From Deinococcus sp. QL22 (GTDB taxonomy: Bacteria > Deinococcota > Deinococci > Deinococcales > Deinococcaceae): a DNA stretch of 64,000 nucleotides. Numbering within the stretch: position 1 is the stretch's first letter; the number at the start of each line of letters is the position of its first letter. Both the position numbers and the translations under genes were made by a program. The DNA is taken from NCBI RefSeq assembly GCF_023370075.1, contig NZ_CP097149.1, forward strand, positions 2,354,001-2,418,000, written 5' to 3'. Below the pieces are notes generated by a model. It made no database searches, was not told the origin of the DNA, and saw nothing but the letters and a program-made list of their open reading frames with translations. Positions 1 to 8,839 of this stretch are shown one piece after another.

Positions 1-1351
1 GCGTGATTTCGGTCTTCACGTTGTATTCGATGGTGACGCGGCCCGTGCTGCCGTCTATGACGCGTCCGGCCAGCGGCGGCGTAAAGGTGCTGCCCGGAAT
101 GGGTGTGGGCCTGATGGGGTAATCGCCGGGAGCCAGCGGCACAGTGTTGGGCGTGGTGAGGGTACGGCCCGCCACCTCGAAGGGAATCCCGGTCAGCGGA
201 ATGCGCTGGGTGCCGTAAATCGCTACGGCGTCAACGGCCAGTTGGCCTTCGGGCGGGCGGGCCACGAAGCGCAGTTTGTTGTACCCGGGCTGGTAGCGAA
301 TTTCGGTAGGCGATACCACGTTGCCTGTGCCTTCCAAAATAGTAGAGCTGACCGGCACGTAACCGGGCGGCAACTGCGGGCGCACAGTGGTGTCTCCGAC
401 CTGCACGTAGCTCGCGCCGGGAATGGGGCGGCCCTGCGGGTCAACCACATCTACGAGCAGCTGGTTGGCGATTTTGATGTTTCCCGGGGGTGTAAATCCG
501 CCTACACGCGCGAAGATAGGCTGGTCGTTCAGGCGGAAGGAATAGCGGATGGCGTTGGAATACTGCTTGGTGGTGGGCAGCACCCGGATAAACACCTGCC
601 ACTCTCCCACCTGATCCGCCGTCACATTAAACTTCTCGGTCACGGTTTTGCCGTTCTCGCTGCTGGTCATGTTCACGCGGCGGCCACCGGGCAAAATAAC
701 CCACGTTTCAGCTTCCCGCGCTCCGTCCACGTCGTAGTTCAGAATGCCCACCGTTTTGCCCACCCAGTCGGAAGTGACGGTGAGGCGGGCGGCCAGCAGC
801 GGCGTCTGCTCGGTGTCGCGGGCGTTCACGCTGAAGTCGCTGGTTTCAAGGGAAAATGGGGCCGCAGTTCGCAGGGCAAACGAGTTTTTGCCGTCGCCCC
901 GGCTGCTCACTTTCAGGGTATAGGTGCCTGCCGCGAGACCGCCCGCGTACAGGCTGTCCCACGTGTGCTCGCGGTTCATGCCGTAGCGCCGCTCGGCCAC
1001 CAGTCCGTTTGGCCCGCTGAGGCTGAACACGCCCTCAAAAACGTCGGTGCGCTTGTACAGTTCATCGCCAAAATAGCCCACGCCGCGCCGTCCGTCCACG
1101 TAATCGGCCAAGTTGAAGGTGGGCGAATAGACTTCCAGGCCCAGTGGTTTGCCCGCGTCCTGCGCCGAGACCCGGATGATGTAGGTTTCCTGCGCCTGCG
1201 GCCACTTTTCGCCCACCGATACCAGGGGCAAAATGCCGCCCGTTTGGGCCAGCGCGGGGCCACTGACCAGCACAGCGAGCGAGAGGAAAGCGGTAGCAAC
1301 GGCGGCGCGGCGCACGTTTTGCGGGCGGGAGGGAGAAGGCAACGTATTCAC
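1..1351 (-). CDS. Secreted protein of unknown function, N-terminal part
   Basis: An open frame starts at GTG 1351 and stays open to the left edge (about 450 codons), so the C-terminus lies outside the window. The first ~37 residues are a clear signal peptide: an Arg-containing start, the hydrophobic core AVATAFLSLAVLVSG, and an ALAQ cleavage site. The mature part is rich in Val/Thr/Gly strand-like segments (for example ETYIIRVSA, YTLKVSS), suggesting stacked beta-sandwich or Ig-like domains. No catalytic motif is visible. A TATGAT box (1360-1365) lies 8 nt before the GTG, supporting this start. It is divergent from alr with ~100 bp between. Probably an envelope or exported protein; the function is not recognised. 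Confidence 0.75.
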   Translation of the reverse strand, partial: MNTLPSPSRPQNVRRAAVATAFLSLAVLVSGPALAQTGGILPLVSVGEKWPQAQETYIIRVSAQDAGKPLGLEVYSPTFNLADYVDGRRGVGYFGDELYKRTDVFEGVFSLSGPNGLVAERRYGMNREHTWDSLYAGGLAAGTYTLKVSSRGDGKNSFALRTAAPFSLETSDFSVNARDTEQTPLLAARLTVTSDWVGKTVGILNYDVDGAREAETWVILPGGRRVNMTSSENGKTVTEKFNVTADQVGEWQVFIRVLPTTKQYSNAIRYSFRLNDQPIFARVGGFTPPGNIKIANQLLVDVVDPQGRPIPGASYVQVGDTTVRPQLPPGYVPVSSTILEGTGNVVSPTEIRYQPGYNKLRFVARPPEGQLAVDAVAIYGTQRIPLTGIPFEVAGRTLTTPNTVPLAPGDYPIRPTPIPGSTFTPPLAGRVIDGSTGRVTIEYNVKTEIT

Positions 1352-1359
1352 TGCCAGAA

Positions 1360-1365
1360 ATCATA
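1360..1365 (-). promoter_or_regulatory. -10 box, secreted-protein gene
   Basis: TATGAT on the minus strand, 8 nt before the GTG at 1351; near-leaderless arrangement. No convincing -35 seen. Confidence 0.5.
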
Positions 1366-1441
1366 CAGCGGTCAGCAACCAAACTGGACAGGGCAGTCTG
1401 ACCACTGCGGGTGGGGCTGCCGAAACCTCTGCCGAAGCCGC

Positions 1442-1447
1442 TACCAT
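1442..1447 (+). promoter_or_regulatory. -10 box of leaderless alr
   Basis: TACCAT, 6 nt before the GTG start of alr. The spacing places the transcription start on the start codon. Confidence 0.55.
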
Positions 1448-1453
1448 AGGCGG

Positions 1454-2512
1454 GTGCTTGCGCGTGCTGTGGCCCACATTTCCGCCTCTGCCCTATCGGG
1501 CAACCTGAGCGCCCTGAGTGCGCGGGCGGGCGTGCCCCTGTTGCTGCCCGTCAAGGCCGATGCCTACGGACACGGGCTGGAGTTGGTGGCGCGGGTGGCC
1601 GCCCAGCACCTCGCTGTGTGGGGCATGGCTGTTGCCACCCCGCGTGAAGCCGCACAATTAGCTGCCCTGAACACCGGGAAACCCATCTTGCTCCTCACGC
1701 CCCCCACGCCCGATGAAGTGGGGCCACTGGCCGATCTGGGGGTGCGCCTGCCCGTCGCGTCTTTGGCCGAGGCCGAAGCCCTGCCCGCCCACGCCCACGC
1801 CCATCTGAAGGTCGATACGGGCATGAACCGCCTTGGTGCAAGGCCCGCCGAGGCGGTAGCCATCGGGCAACGCTTAGCCGAACGCGGCCTATTGGAAGGC
1901 GCGTACACCCACTTCGCCAGTGCCGATGAGCCGGATTTGAGCTTTGCCCACACGCAGCTAGAGCGGTTCCGGGGCGTGTTGGCGCAGTTGCGACCTCTGC
2001 TGGCACACGCTTCTAACGGGGGCGGCATCCTGAGCCTGGGCCAGATACCGGGGATGGGGCTGGCGCGGCCCGGCCTGGCGAGCTACGGCTTCGCGCCCGC
2101 GCACCTGCACTCCGTGTTGCCCCTGACCCCCGTGATGACCCTCCGCGCCCGCATTACACACATTCACACCGCCTACCCCGGAGAAAGCGTCAGCTACGGC
2201 GGGCTGTGGTATGCCCAGCAAGAAACGCAGGTGGCTACAGTGGGGATTGGCTACGCCGACGGCTACCCGCGCAACGCCACGCTGCGGGCATCGGTGGTGG
2301 TGGCTGGAGTGCGCCGCCCTACGCTGGGCCGTATCTGCATGGATCAACTGATGGTAGACGTGACCGGACTGGCGGTGGCGGTAGGCGACTGGGTAGAGCT
2401 TTGGGGGCCGGACGCCCTGACCGTGACCGACGTGGCCGAGTGGGGCGGCACGATTGAATATGAGGTGCTGACGGGGCTGGGGGCGCGGGTGGAGCGGGTG
2501 GGGGCGGAGTAG
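1454..2512 (+). CDS. alr: Alanine racemase
   Basis: PLP enzyme interconverting L- and D-alanine for peptidoglycan. The 352-residue length fits the family. The PLP-lysine motif KADAYGHG begins at Lys34, and the second catalytic residue lies in GYADGYPR (Tyr at about 267); GRICMDQLMVD is the family C-terminal signature. The frame is open far upstream, but that extension overlaps the divergent gene on the other strand. I chose the GTG at 1454 because a TACCAT -10 box sits 6 nt before it and the N-terminus then matches the family. Expected to be cytoplasmic. Confidence 0.93.
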   Translation: MLARAVAHISASALSGNLSALSARAGVPLLLPVKADAYGHGLELVARVAAQHLAVWGMAVATPREAAQLAALNTGKPILLLTPPTPDEVGPLADLGVRLPVASLAEAEALPAHAHAHLKVDTGMNRLGARPAEAVAIGQRLAERGLLEGAYTHFASADEPDLSFAHTQLERFRGVLAQLRPLLAHASNGGGILSLGQIPGMGLARPGLASYGFAPAHLHSVLPLTPVMTLRARITHIHTAYPGESVSYGGLWYAQQETQVATVGIGYADGYPRNATLRASVVVAGVRRPTLGRICMDQLMVDVTGLAVAVGDWVELWGPDALTVTDVAEWGGTIEYEVLTGLGARVERVGAE

Positions 2513-2579
2513 TGGAGTCTTTTGCTCTACGCAACGGATTTGCCCTTTGCTTCTTGGTTCGCTCCCACGCTTTTCCCTA

Positions 2580-2839
2580 CCCCCAGCCCTCGCCCCCAAA
2601 GGGGTCAGGGGAGTTGGCGCTCCGCTGAGGAGGATTCATCTCGTCGCGTTTAGATCCGGCTAAATCGCTCTCCTGAAGCGGAATTGCCAGTCGTCTTGAA
2701 CATAAAATTGGCCCGCCCACTGCTTGGACGACGGCCTCACACGCATTCGGGCGGGAACAGTTTAGGGTGGCGGTGTCTGGGGTTTCAGCTCCCTCACCCT
2801 TGGCTTGCAAAGCTCCGCAGGAGAGGGGCAGGGCTGGGG
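2580..2839. repeat. Intergenic repeat bounded by inverted arms
   Basis: The 421-bp gap between alr and fni contains CCCCAGCCCTCGCCCC near 2581 and its inverted counterpart GGGGCAGGGCTGGGG at 2825-2839 (one indel). Inside are short motifs such as TTGCAAAGCTCCGCAGGAG that recur in other gaps of this window. No credible gene is seen here. It looks like a non-coding dispersed element. Confidence 0.45.
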
Positions 2840-2933
2840 ACTCGTAGAGCTTCTTGGTCAGAACGGACGCCCATGAGGACGCCTGACCGGTGCGAAGTAG
2901 AGGGGTGAGTGAGTGAAGCGATTATCCTGCCCC

Positions 2934-4001
2934 TCATTCCCCCCGCGCCGCCGCCACACTCGCAAATCCCGCCACGAACAATGCCACCCGCAGCTCGTGA
3001 ATGAACTGGCGCAACCACGCTTCCACCGCGTCGGCACTCTCCAGCGCAGGCTCTAGCAGCGGTCGGGCGACGGCTACGGCGGTGGCTCCGAGGCTCAGGG
3101 CGCGGGCGGCGTCCAGACCAGTGCGAATGCCGCCCGAAGCGATCAGGGGCGTGTGGGGCGCGGCGTGCCTCGCTTCCCGAATGGCCTGCGCGGTAGGCGT
3201 ACCCAATTCGCACAAATCCGGCGTGATGACCCGGCCATGATGCACGAGCTGTTCTACCCGCGCCCAACTCGTGCCGCCCGCGCCCGCCACGTCGAAGGCG
3301 GCGAATCCTGCGCCCCCTACGGCCCGCAACGTGGCCGCGTCCAGCCCGTGTCCGACTTCCTTAAGCACCACTGGGAAATCCAACTCAGGAACAAGTTCAG
3401 TCAGCCTTGCCGCCATGCCTGCCCAGCCCGTGTCGCCGCCCGCTTGCAGGGCTTCTTGCAGCGGGTTCACGTGGATGGCCAGCGCATCGGCCCCCACAGC
3501 CTGCACAGCGCGGGCGGCTTCGGCAGTGCCATACGCGCCTCTGGTCTGGGTGGGCAAAAACTGGGCGGCTCCCAGATTGCCGATCAGGAGGATGTCAGGG
3601 GCCACGCCGCGTACCCCAAAACTGGCCGCCGCCGCCGGGTGTTCCAGCATCACCCGCTGCGAACCCAGCATCATGCCCACGCCGAGGCGCTGCGCCGCCA
3701 CCGCCAGATTCCGGTTGATCTGCGCGGCCCGTTCTGCTCCGCCTGTCATCGCGCCGATCAGCACGGGAGCCGAGAGGGTGCGGCCCAGCAGCGTCGTTTG
3801 CAACTGCACGTCATCTAAATTCAGCCCTGGCAGGGCGCGGTAGGGCCACGCCACCCGCTCCAGCCCGGTGGTTACGCCCGCGTACTGGCTGTCTGGCCGC
3901 AAGCAGGCCTCGATGTGCCGCAGCTTGCGCTCCTGAATGCCTGCCGTTCCTGCCTGCCCCTTCTTGGCCTGTTCTGTGCCCCCGCCGACGCCGCTCTTCA
4001 C
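2934..4001 (-). CDS. fni: Isopentenyl-diphosphate delta-isomerase, type 2 (FMN-dependent)
   Basis: Interconverts IPP and DMAPP for isoprenoids, feeding carotenoid and quinone synthesis. The 355-residue sequence has the type 2 signatures: RKLRHIEACL at the N-terminus, LIGAMTGG, GMMLGSQRVMLE, LIGNLGAAQF, and the flavin-phosphate loop GGIRTGLDAARALSLGA. It belongs to the FMN/NADPH TIM-barrel family, not the Nudix type 1 enzyme. The GTG start at 4001 is supported by a TAGGCT -10 box 6 nt upstream, so the mRNA should be leaderless. Confidence 0.93.
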   Translation of the reverse strand: MKSGVGGGTEQAKKGQAGTAGIQERKLRHIEACLRPDSQYAGVTTGLERVAWPYRALPGLNLDDVQLQTTLLGRTLSAPVLIGAMTGGAERAAQINRNLAVAAQRLGVGMMLGSQRVMLEHPAAAASFGVRGVAPDILLIGNLGAAQFLPTQTRGAYGTAEAARAVQAVGADALAIHVNPLQEALQAGGDTGWAGMAARLTELVPELDFPVVLKEVGHGLDAATLRAVGGAGFAAFDVAGAGGTSWARVEQLVHHGRVITPDLCELGTPTAQAIREARHAAPHTPLIASGGIRTGLDAARALSLGATAVAVARPLLEPALESADAVEAWLRQFIHELRVALFVAGFASVAAARGE

Positions 4002-4007
4002 GGCCGT

Positions 4008-4013
4008 AGCCTA
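4008..4013 (-). promoter_or_regulatory. -10 box of leaderless fni
   Basis: TAGGCT (minus strand), 6 nt before the GTG at 4001. Confidence 0.5.
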
Positions 4014-4090
4014 CCCGCCCAAGCTGCGTGGGGCGGTGGGATTGCCCGCCATAAGTCAGGGCTTAAGGTGTGGCCTGTGTACACGGGGTG

Positions 4091-4119
4091 TTGACAGTTC
4101 GCAAAACCCGCGCTACTAT
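4091..4119 (+). promoter_or_regulatory. Strong promoter for tRNA-fMet
   Basis: TTGACA (4091-4096), a 17-bp spacer, then TACTAT (4114-4119). This is the best -35/-10 pair in the window and lies ~90 nt upstream of the mature tRNA. Confidence 0.85.
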
Positions 4120-4207
4120 TCCTAAGCGCCGGAAGAAACACCGTCCGGCACGGTTAAAAGCAACCAAAGCACAGTTGACGTGTCCGGTTGAACAACACCA
4201 AGGTTGA

Positions 4208-4284
<77 letters not shown>

Positions 4285-4304
4285 AAGTAGTGAGAACGAA
4301 AATT

Positions 4305-4328
4305 CCCCGCCGCACGGTGGGGGTTTTT
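4305..4328 (+). terminator. Intrinsic terminator after tRNA-fMet
   Basis: CCCCGCC / GGTGGGG stem of 7 bp with a 4-nt loop followed by GTTTTT. Confidence 0.8.
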
Positions 4329-4369
4329 GTTGCCATACGTCTGTCTGCTGTCGTTGCTGTGTGTCGTCT

Positions 4370-4747
4370 TCAGCGCATCTGGTCGCGCACTGCCGCCAAC
4401 ATTTCTTCAAACTCATCCTGAAAGTCGTCTTCCAGCAGTTCGTCGCGCACCAGTTCGTCTTGCAGCGTCGTGCTTTGTTCCCGCGTCCAGCGTACCCGGG
4501 CATTCCGGGCGCTACTTACGTTGCCTTTGCCCGCAATAAACCGTGCCGCGTGCCGCACAGCCTCGCGGGAGTCTTCGGTGGGCGCGATCACGCTGAGGTT
4601 CCGCAGGCCGCTGCGGTCATTCACCAACGAGCAGATCACTTCTACACGCTGGCCTTTGCGGGTCAAAAACACCTGATCTACGCGCCACATACTCGTGGCC
4701 CGAATCGGTTCCGGCACGGCGCGGGCAGCCTGTCGTCGGCGGGCCAC
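4370..4747 (-). CDS. Small conserved-type hypothetical protein
   Basis: 125 residues, not recognised. The N-terminal half is basic, with a strand-like core (WRVDQVFLT, QRVEVICSLVND), and the C-terminal third is strongly acidic (DELLEDDFQDEFEEML). It starts at GTG 4747, a single base after the stop of the upstream butyrate-kinase-like gene, so translational coupling is likely. Neighbour context gives no function. Confidence 0.7.
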   Translation of the reverse strand: MARRRQAARAVPEPIRATSMWRVDQVFLTRKGQRVEVICSLVNDRSGLRNLSVIAPTEDSREAVRHAARFIAGKGNVSSARNARVRWTREQSTTLQDELVRDELLEDDFQDEFEEMLAAVRDQMR

Positions 4748-4748
4748 G

Positions 4749-5951
4749 CTAGGTGTTCTCGCTGCTGGGGATGGGCAACGGGGGAGAGGTGGTCACCGAA
4801 CTTGCGGCAGCCGGGGTCGCCACTGCATTAATTAGAGCTGCGTTAATTAGAGTCGGGTCAATAACAGCCGGGCCAACTGTAGGCGAGGCGTGAGGCCACT
4901 GGCGCACCTGCTCCAGCCCCAACAGCACGCGGCCAACACCCTCTGCGAGTGCCTCTAGCTCCAGTTCTCCCGGCACCACTATTACGGGGGCGATCCAGGC
5001 CACGCGCCGTTCTATCCGGTCGACGAGGGCGTCCCAGCGGGCAATGCCGCCAGTCAGTGCTATAGCGTGGGGGCGGCCGGGCAAGGCGGCGCACTGCTCG
5101 CCGATCGCTTTACACGCCTGCTGAACAAAGGCGGCGGTGGCGGCCTGCACGGCTGGGTCACTCAGTTCGCGGGCCTCCAAATCCTTCAGGTTGGCACTGC
5201 CGGTCAGGGCACGGAATCCCCCTTCTCCAGCCAACAGGCGCAGGGTCGCGGCCTCGCCGTGTTCTCGGGCCAATTTTAGCAGGGCGCGGGTGGGCAGTGG
5301 GCCGCCCTGCATGGCTCCCATCGGGCCACCATCGGGGCCAGTGCCTGTCGTGTCTATGGCCCGGCCTCCATCAAAGGCCGTGACGCTGGTCGTTGCGCCC
5401 AGATGGGCCACCACGACTCTGGCATCGCCCAGGCGTTTGCCCACCTCATGCGCGGCGCGGCGGGCCACCACACGGGCATTCAGGGTATGAAAACGGGTGG
5501 CCCGCGTAACGCCCTGCACCCCAGTAGCGCGGGCTTCGGGCAACAATTCATCCACACTTTGCGGGTCAACGATATACGCTGGAACGCCCCAGACTTCGGC
5601 CAACGCCAACGCCAGGGGGCCACCGAAATTGGCAGGCTCCGACGCGCCCTCGCCTTGCAGCGCATACTCGGCCAACTCCGGCGTCACGCGGTAGGTTCCG
5701 GCAGGCACTCGCCCGATCAGGCCGCCGCGCCCCACCACCGCGTCTGGTACGGGCCAGTCTGCAGTCAGGGCACGAATCTGGGCATTCAGGTCGGCCAATT
5801 GTTCGGAGCTGGGCGGGCCAGTCAGTGGCAGTTCGGCCCGCTCCAGTTCGACCCGCAATTGCCCCGGCAACGCAGAATTCAGGCTAGGTTCGACCCTTGC
5901 ACACGCCAATTTCACGCTGCTAGACCCCGGATTGATCACATGCGCGATCAT
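4749..5951 (-). CDS. buk: Butyrate kinase-like ASKHA-family protein
   Basis: About 400 residues. Family signatures: INPGSSSVKLA at the N-terminus, VVGRGGLIGR, PAYIVDPQSVDELLPEA, FHTLNARVVARRAA, VVVAHLGATTSV, and LTGGIARWDALV near the end. These match butyrate kinase more closely than acetate kinase; the family phosphorylates short-chain carboxylates using ATP. The stretch that normally reads GPFSPERAG is GPMGAMQGG here, so the usual Glu-Arg pair is missing and activity or specificity may differ. I start at ATG 5951 (MIAHV) rather than GTG 5960, because a TACGCT box ends directly before that GTG. It is coupled to the small gene downstream. Confidence 0.72.
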   Translation of the reverse strand: MIAHVINPGSSSVKLACARVEPSLNSALPGQLRVELERAELPLTGPPSSEQLADLNAQIRALTADWPVPDAVVGRGGLIGRVPAGTYRVTPELAEYALQGEGASEPANFGGPLALALAEVWGVPAYIVDPQSVDELLPEARATGVQGVTRATRFHTLNARVVARRAAHEVGKRLGDARVVVAHLGATTSVTAFDGGRAIDTTGTGPDGGPMGAMQGGPLPTRALLKLAREHGEAATLRLLAGEGGFRALTGSANLKDLEARELSDPAVQAATAAFVQQACKAIGEQCAALPGRPHAIALTGGIARWDALVDRIERRVAWIAPVIVVPGELELEALAEGVGRVLLGLEQVRQWPHASPTVGPAVIDPTLINAALINAVATPAAASSVTTSPPLPIPSSENT

Positions 5952-6175
5952 AAACGCCACAGCGTAGCATTCCCGCCGCGAATCTGCGCTGTCCTTTGTT
6001 GCGTATCAGGGAGAAAGAGGGTTTGGAATCTGATTTTGCTGGTGCAAAACTCCCAGAGCTCTACAAGAGAAGTCGAACTCAAGCGATGAGTGCATCTTTG
6101 GAAAGCATTTCTTAACTGTTCATGCTGCCAGACGCGCTATCCAAAGCTTAATCGTCTGGACTAGCCCAATACGGA

Positions 6176-6208
6176 GGGGGGCCAGAGCAATCTCAGTTCT
6201 GGCCCCCC
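6176..6208 (-). terminator. Hairpin downstream of hpf
   Basis: An 11-bp stem (GGGGGGCCAGA / TCTGGCCCCCC) with an 11-nt loop, ~20 nt after the hpf stop. There is no clear T-run on either strand, so it may act as an RNA 3' stabiliser or a weak terminator. Confidence 0.5.
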
Positions 6209-6227
6209 TCCCCCAATCCCACTGCGG

Positions 6228-6791
6228 TCAGCTGGGTTCGATCAGACCAAAATGTCCGTCGTGGCGGCGGTATACCACGTTGCAGATGTTAGAAGTCATG
6301 TTCTTGAACACGTAGAAATCGTGTCCGAGGGCTTCCATCTGGGCCACCGCGTCCTCGGCACTCATGGGGCGCATGTCGAACTTCTTCTGGCGTACGATTT
6401 CGGGCACAAATTCGCTCACATCGTCCAGGCCTGCGGCTACGTCGGCTTCGGCCAGGCCGAGTTCGGGGGCAGGAATGGCATCGGTGCGGTGCTTCAGGAA
6501 GCGGGTCTTAAATTTGCGGAGTTGTCGCTCCAGCACGTCGCTGGCCTTGTCTATGGCGGCGTACATGTCGGCGTGGTGTTCTTCGGCCCGAATGATGCCG
6601 TGTGGCACGTTCAACTGCACTTCAACGCGGTTGCGCCGTCCTGAATCCCGTACTTCTCTGACCGTCAGTGTCACGCGTGCATCGGTGATCTGGTCGCTGT
6701 AGCGATCAAGTCGCGTGAGTTTGTCCTCGACGTAATCGCGCATTGCGTCGGTGACTTCAACGTTTCGGCCAGCAAGCTTGTAGATGTGCAC
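6228..6791 (-). CDS. hpf: Long-form ribosome hibernation promoting factor
   Basis: About 187 residues, with an N-terminal S30AE/YfiA domain (IYKLAGRNVEVTDAMRDYVEDK; HHADMYAAIDKASDVLERQL), an Ala/Asp-rich linker, and the C-terminal dimerisation domain typical of long HPF (MSAEDAVAQMEALGHDFYVF). It binds the 30S decoding region and drives 100S dimers in starved or stressed cells. The frame also has a GTG at 6800, but the Shine-Dalgarno AGGAGA (6801-6806) abuts it; the GTG at 6791 is 9 nt away and fits better. Monocistronic. Confidence 0.93.
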   Translation of the reverse strand: MHIYKLAGRNVEVTDAMRDYVEDKLTRLDRYSDQITDARVTLTVREVRDSGRRNRVEVQLNVPHGIIRAEEHHADMYAAIDKASDVLERQLRKFKTRFLKHRTDAIPAPELGLAEADVAAGLDDVSEFVPEIVRQKKFDMRPMSAEDAVAQMEALGHDFYVFKNMTSNICNVVYRRHDGHFGLIEPS

Positions 6792-6853
6792 GGCTTTCAC
6801 TCTCCTGTGTCCCGGCAGGGGCGGTAGGTTTTACGGTCTTGCCGGGAGTTCAC

Positions 6854-6881
6854 TGTATACGCCGGGTCAGCCCCTTGTCAG
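6854..6881 (-). promoter_or_regulatory. Promoter of hpf
   Basis: Minus strand CTGACA (6881-6876), 16-bp spacer, TATACA (6859-6854). The short transcribed leader contains an inverted repeat CCCGGCA / TGCCGGG. The rest of the 347-bp gap up to 7138 holds nothing else I can support. Confidence 0.55.
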
Positions 6882-7138
6882 GCGAACAGATCACAGCGCA
6901 AACTCATCTGACGGAGTATCTTAATGAGCGGAGAACTCGCCCATGCTGACCCTGATTCCGGTTGCGCCGGAAAGTCGTAGAGTTATGTTTACTGGATGGT
7001 ATGGCGGGGCAGCGTTGAGCCCGACAGCATCCAGCGATCCGCTGATGCATGAGGACTGGTTGGCGAGCGTTCCATTCACTGCCCCACTCCAGAAATGAGA
7101 CGGCAGTACTTCCGCCGTCGCTCTGGCCTCCCAACTCT

Positions 7139-7690
7139 TTACTTTACCAGATCGATCTTGCTGCCATCGGCGGTTTTGTAGCGCACCACGCCCACACTCG
7201 GCACAAAATAAGTGAGTTGGGTGCTTTGTTTGCCGCTGCTGGTCAGCACGGTACGAATGACGAGCGCGTTGTAGGGCGTCGTGCCCACCCGCAAGGCCTC
7301 GACCCCCGTCACCGTGCTGACCGATTTGAGGCTGCCACTGCTGCTGCTCCAAGTGTGCCCCGGCGTCAGGGGGCCGGGCGGATACACGTTCAGGGGCGGC
7401 GTATACCAGGTCACGCGCCCGCCCGCATTCACGCCGCGCAGCCATACGCTGCCGTCGGCGCGGTATTCCATCAGGTCTTGGGTGTACACGGTGCTGCCGT
7501 ATTGGTGGGTCACAGGAATCACGCGCACGCCCCGGAATACGGCGGGCGCACCCACAATCTGGGTTTCTCCACTGGAATAAGTCCAGCGCAGGCCCGCTTT
7601 TTGGGGATAGTACCCGCTGGGTGGGGCCGCGCCCGCACCGGGGGCACAGGTCAACAACAGCATGGAACTCAGGCAGGCGGCGACACGCAT
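7139..7690 (-). CDS. Secreted hypothetical protein
   Basis: 183 residues from ATG 7690. The N-terminus MRVAACLSSMLLL followed by GAGAA is a signal peptide. The T before its Cys breaks the lipobox rule, so signal peptidase I cleavage is more likely. The mature part has aromatic/Gly/Thr strand segments (GLRWTYSSGETQIVG, YRADGSVWLRGV) and no catalytic motif. A TAGCGT -10 box (7698-7703) 7 nt before the ATG supports this start over an upstream one. It may be an envelope protein; family not recognised. Confidence 0.72.
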   Translation of the reverse strand: MRVAACLSSMLLLTCAPGAGAAPPSGYYPQKAGLRWTYSSGETQIVGAPAVFRGVRVIPVTHQYGSTVYTQDLMEYRADGSVWLRGVNAGGRVTWYTPPLNVYPPGPLTPGHTWSSSSGSLKSVSTVTGVEALRVGTTPYNALVIRTVLTSSGKQSTQLTYFVPSVGVVRYKTADGSKIDLVK

Positions 7691-7697
7691 CAGGCCC

Positions 7698-7703
7698 ACG
7701 CTA
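7698..7703 (-). promoter_or_regulatory. -10 box, leaderless secreted-protein gene
   Basis: TAGCGT (minus strand), 7 nt before the ATG at 7690. Confidence 0.45.
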
Positions 7704-7805
7704 CGCTGCGCCGCCTCACACAGGTCTGACTGCGGCATGGCTTGTGGGGAGTGGGCGAGGTGTAGGAGCCAGATTTCTCTGCCTTCCCACAGCCCACACG
7801 TTCCC

Positions 7806-8597
7806 CTATTCCTGATCGCGGCCCAGTTCGATGCTGCGGCGGGTGGAGGCGATCACGGCTTTCATCAGGCCGCCGCGCACGCCCGCCTCTTCCAGCGCCT
7901 CTAGCCCGGCAATGGTGGTTCCGCCGGGGCTGGCCACTTCGTCTTTGAGCAGGCCGGGATGTGCCCGCTGCTGAAGCAGTTCTCCGGCGGCAACCAACAA
8001 CTTGGCGGCCAGTTCATTTGCCAGTGGACGGGGCAGCCCCATTCTTACCCCGCCGTCTGCAAGGGCTTCGGCCACCACAGCGGCGTAGGCAGGGCCGCTG
8101 GCACTCATGCCCGTAAAGGCGTCGAACAGGTGTTCGGGCAGGTCGTACACGTCTCCCACTGCGCCAAACAGGGTCATGGCAAAGGCCAGGTCTCCGGCAT
8201 CCTGGGCTTCGCGCGGCCCGGTAATGGCGGTCTGGCTGCGGCCAATGGTGGCGGCCAGATTGGGCATCACGCGCACCACGCGCTTGGTGCCCAGTCGCCG
8301 CACCAGCGTTGCTGTACTCACGCCCGCCATCGTGCTGATGTAGCCGGTGTTTTCCTGCGCCAGCCATTCGGTCACTTCGGGGAATACACGGGGTTGCAGG
8401 CTGACCAGTACGCGCCCGGCATGGGCCAAGTCTGCCCGCTTGAGCATGCGTGCGCCTGTGCGGGTCGCAATCTCCTGAACACGGGCCGTATTGACATCGA
8501 GCAGGCCGATATCGGATGGGGCGATGACGCGCTGGGCGATCACACCTTCGAGCAGGGCGAGGCCGAGTTTGCCGACGCCGACGATGGCAAGCTTCAT
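7806..8597 (-). CDS. proC: Pyrroline-5-carboxylate reductase
   Basis: Last step of proline synthesis: reduces P5C to proline with NAD(P)H. 263 residues, the family norm. The N-terminal Rossmann motif is [22 protein letters not shown] and the C-terminal signature [21 protein letters not shown] are diagnostic. The open frame extends upstream, but ATG 8597 is chosen because it begins the Rossmann strand (MKLAIVGVG) and has a TATACT box 7 nt before it. The preceding pathway gene proA lies ~28 kb away. Confidence 0.95.
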   Translation of the reverse strand: MKLAIVGVGKLGLALLEGVIAQRVIAPSDIGLLDVNTARVQEIATRTGARMLKRADLAHAGRVLVSLQPRVFPEVTEWLAQENTGYISTMAGVSTATLVRRLGTKRVVRVMPNLAATIGRSQTAITGPREAQDAGDLAFAMTLFGAVGDVYDLPEHLFDAFTGMSASGPAYAAVVAEALADGGVRMGLPRPLANELAAKLLVAAGELLQQRAHPGLLKDEVASPGGTTIAGLEALEEAGVRGGLMKAVIASTRRSIELGRDQE

Positions 8598-8604
8598 GGG
8601 GCGC

Positions 8605-8610
8605 AGTATA
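8605..8610 (-). promoter_or_regulatory. -10 box of leaderless proC
   Basis: TATACT (minus strand), 7 nt before the proC ATG. Confidence 0.6.
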
Positions 8611-8839
8611 CGGACGGGTCGGCGTGGGCGGGGCAGGCCTGTGCAGCCTAGAAGGGTGCAGAGCCGTACTTGGCACGCTGTGGTCGTCGTTTGCCCCGGA
8701 TGACAACGTTTGGGAATTAGGGCAAGTCGCTGGTAGGAACCAGTTGTTTCAGCAGCGCAAGAGCCTCGCAGCCAACTGCCTCGAAACCACAACTTTTCAA
8801 CCGAACTTCAACCTCGGCCAACCCAATTTGAACCGCTGC

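Noticed and set aside
242..1453. Extended N-terminus for alanine racemase
   Set aside because: The upstream part of the open frame overlaps a signal-peptide-bearing gene on the other strand and is not family-like; the GTG at 1454 has the -10 box.
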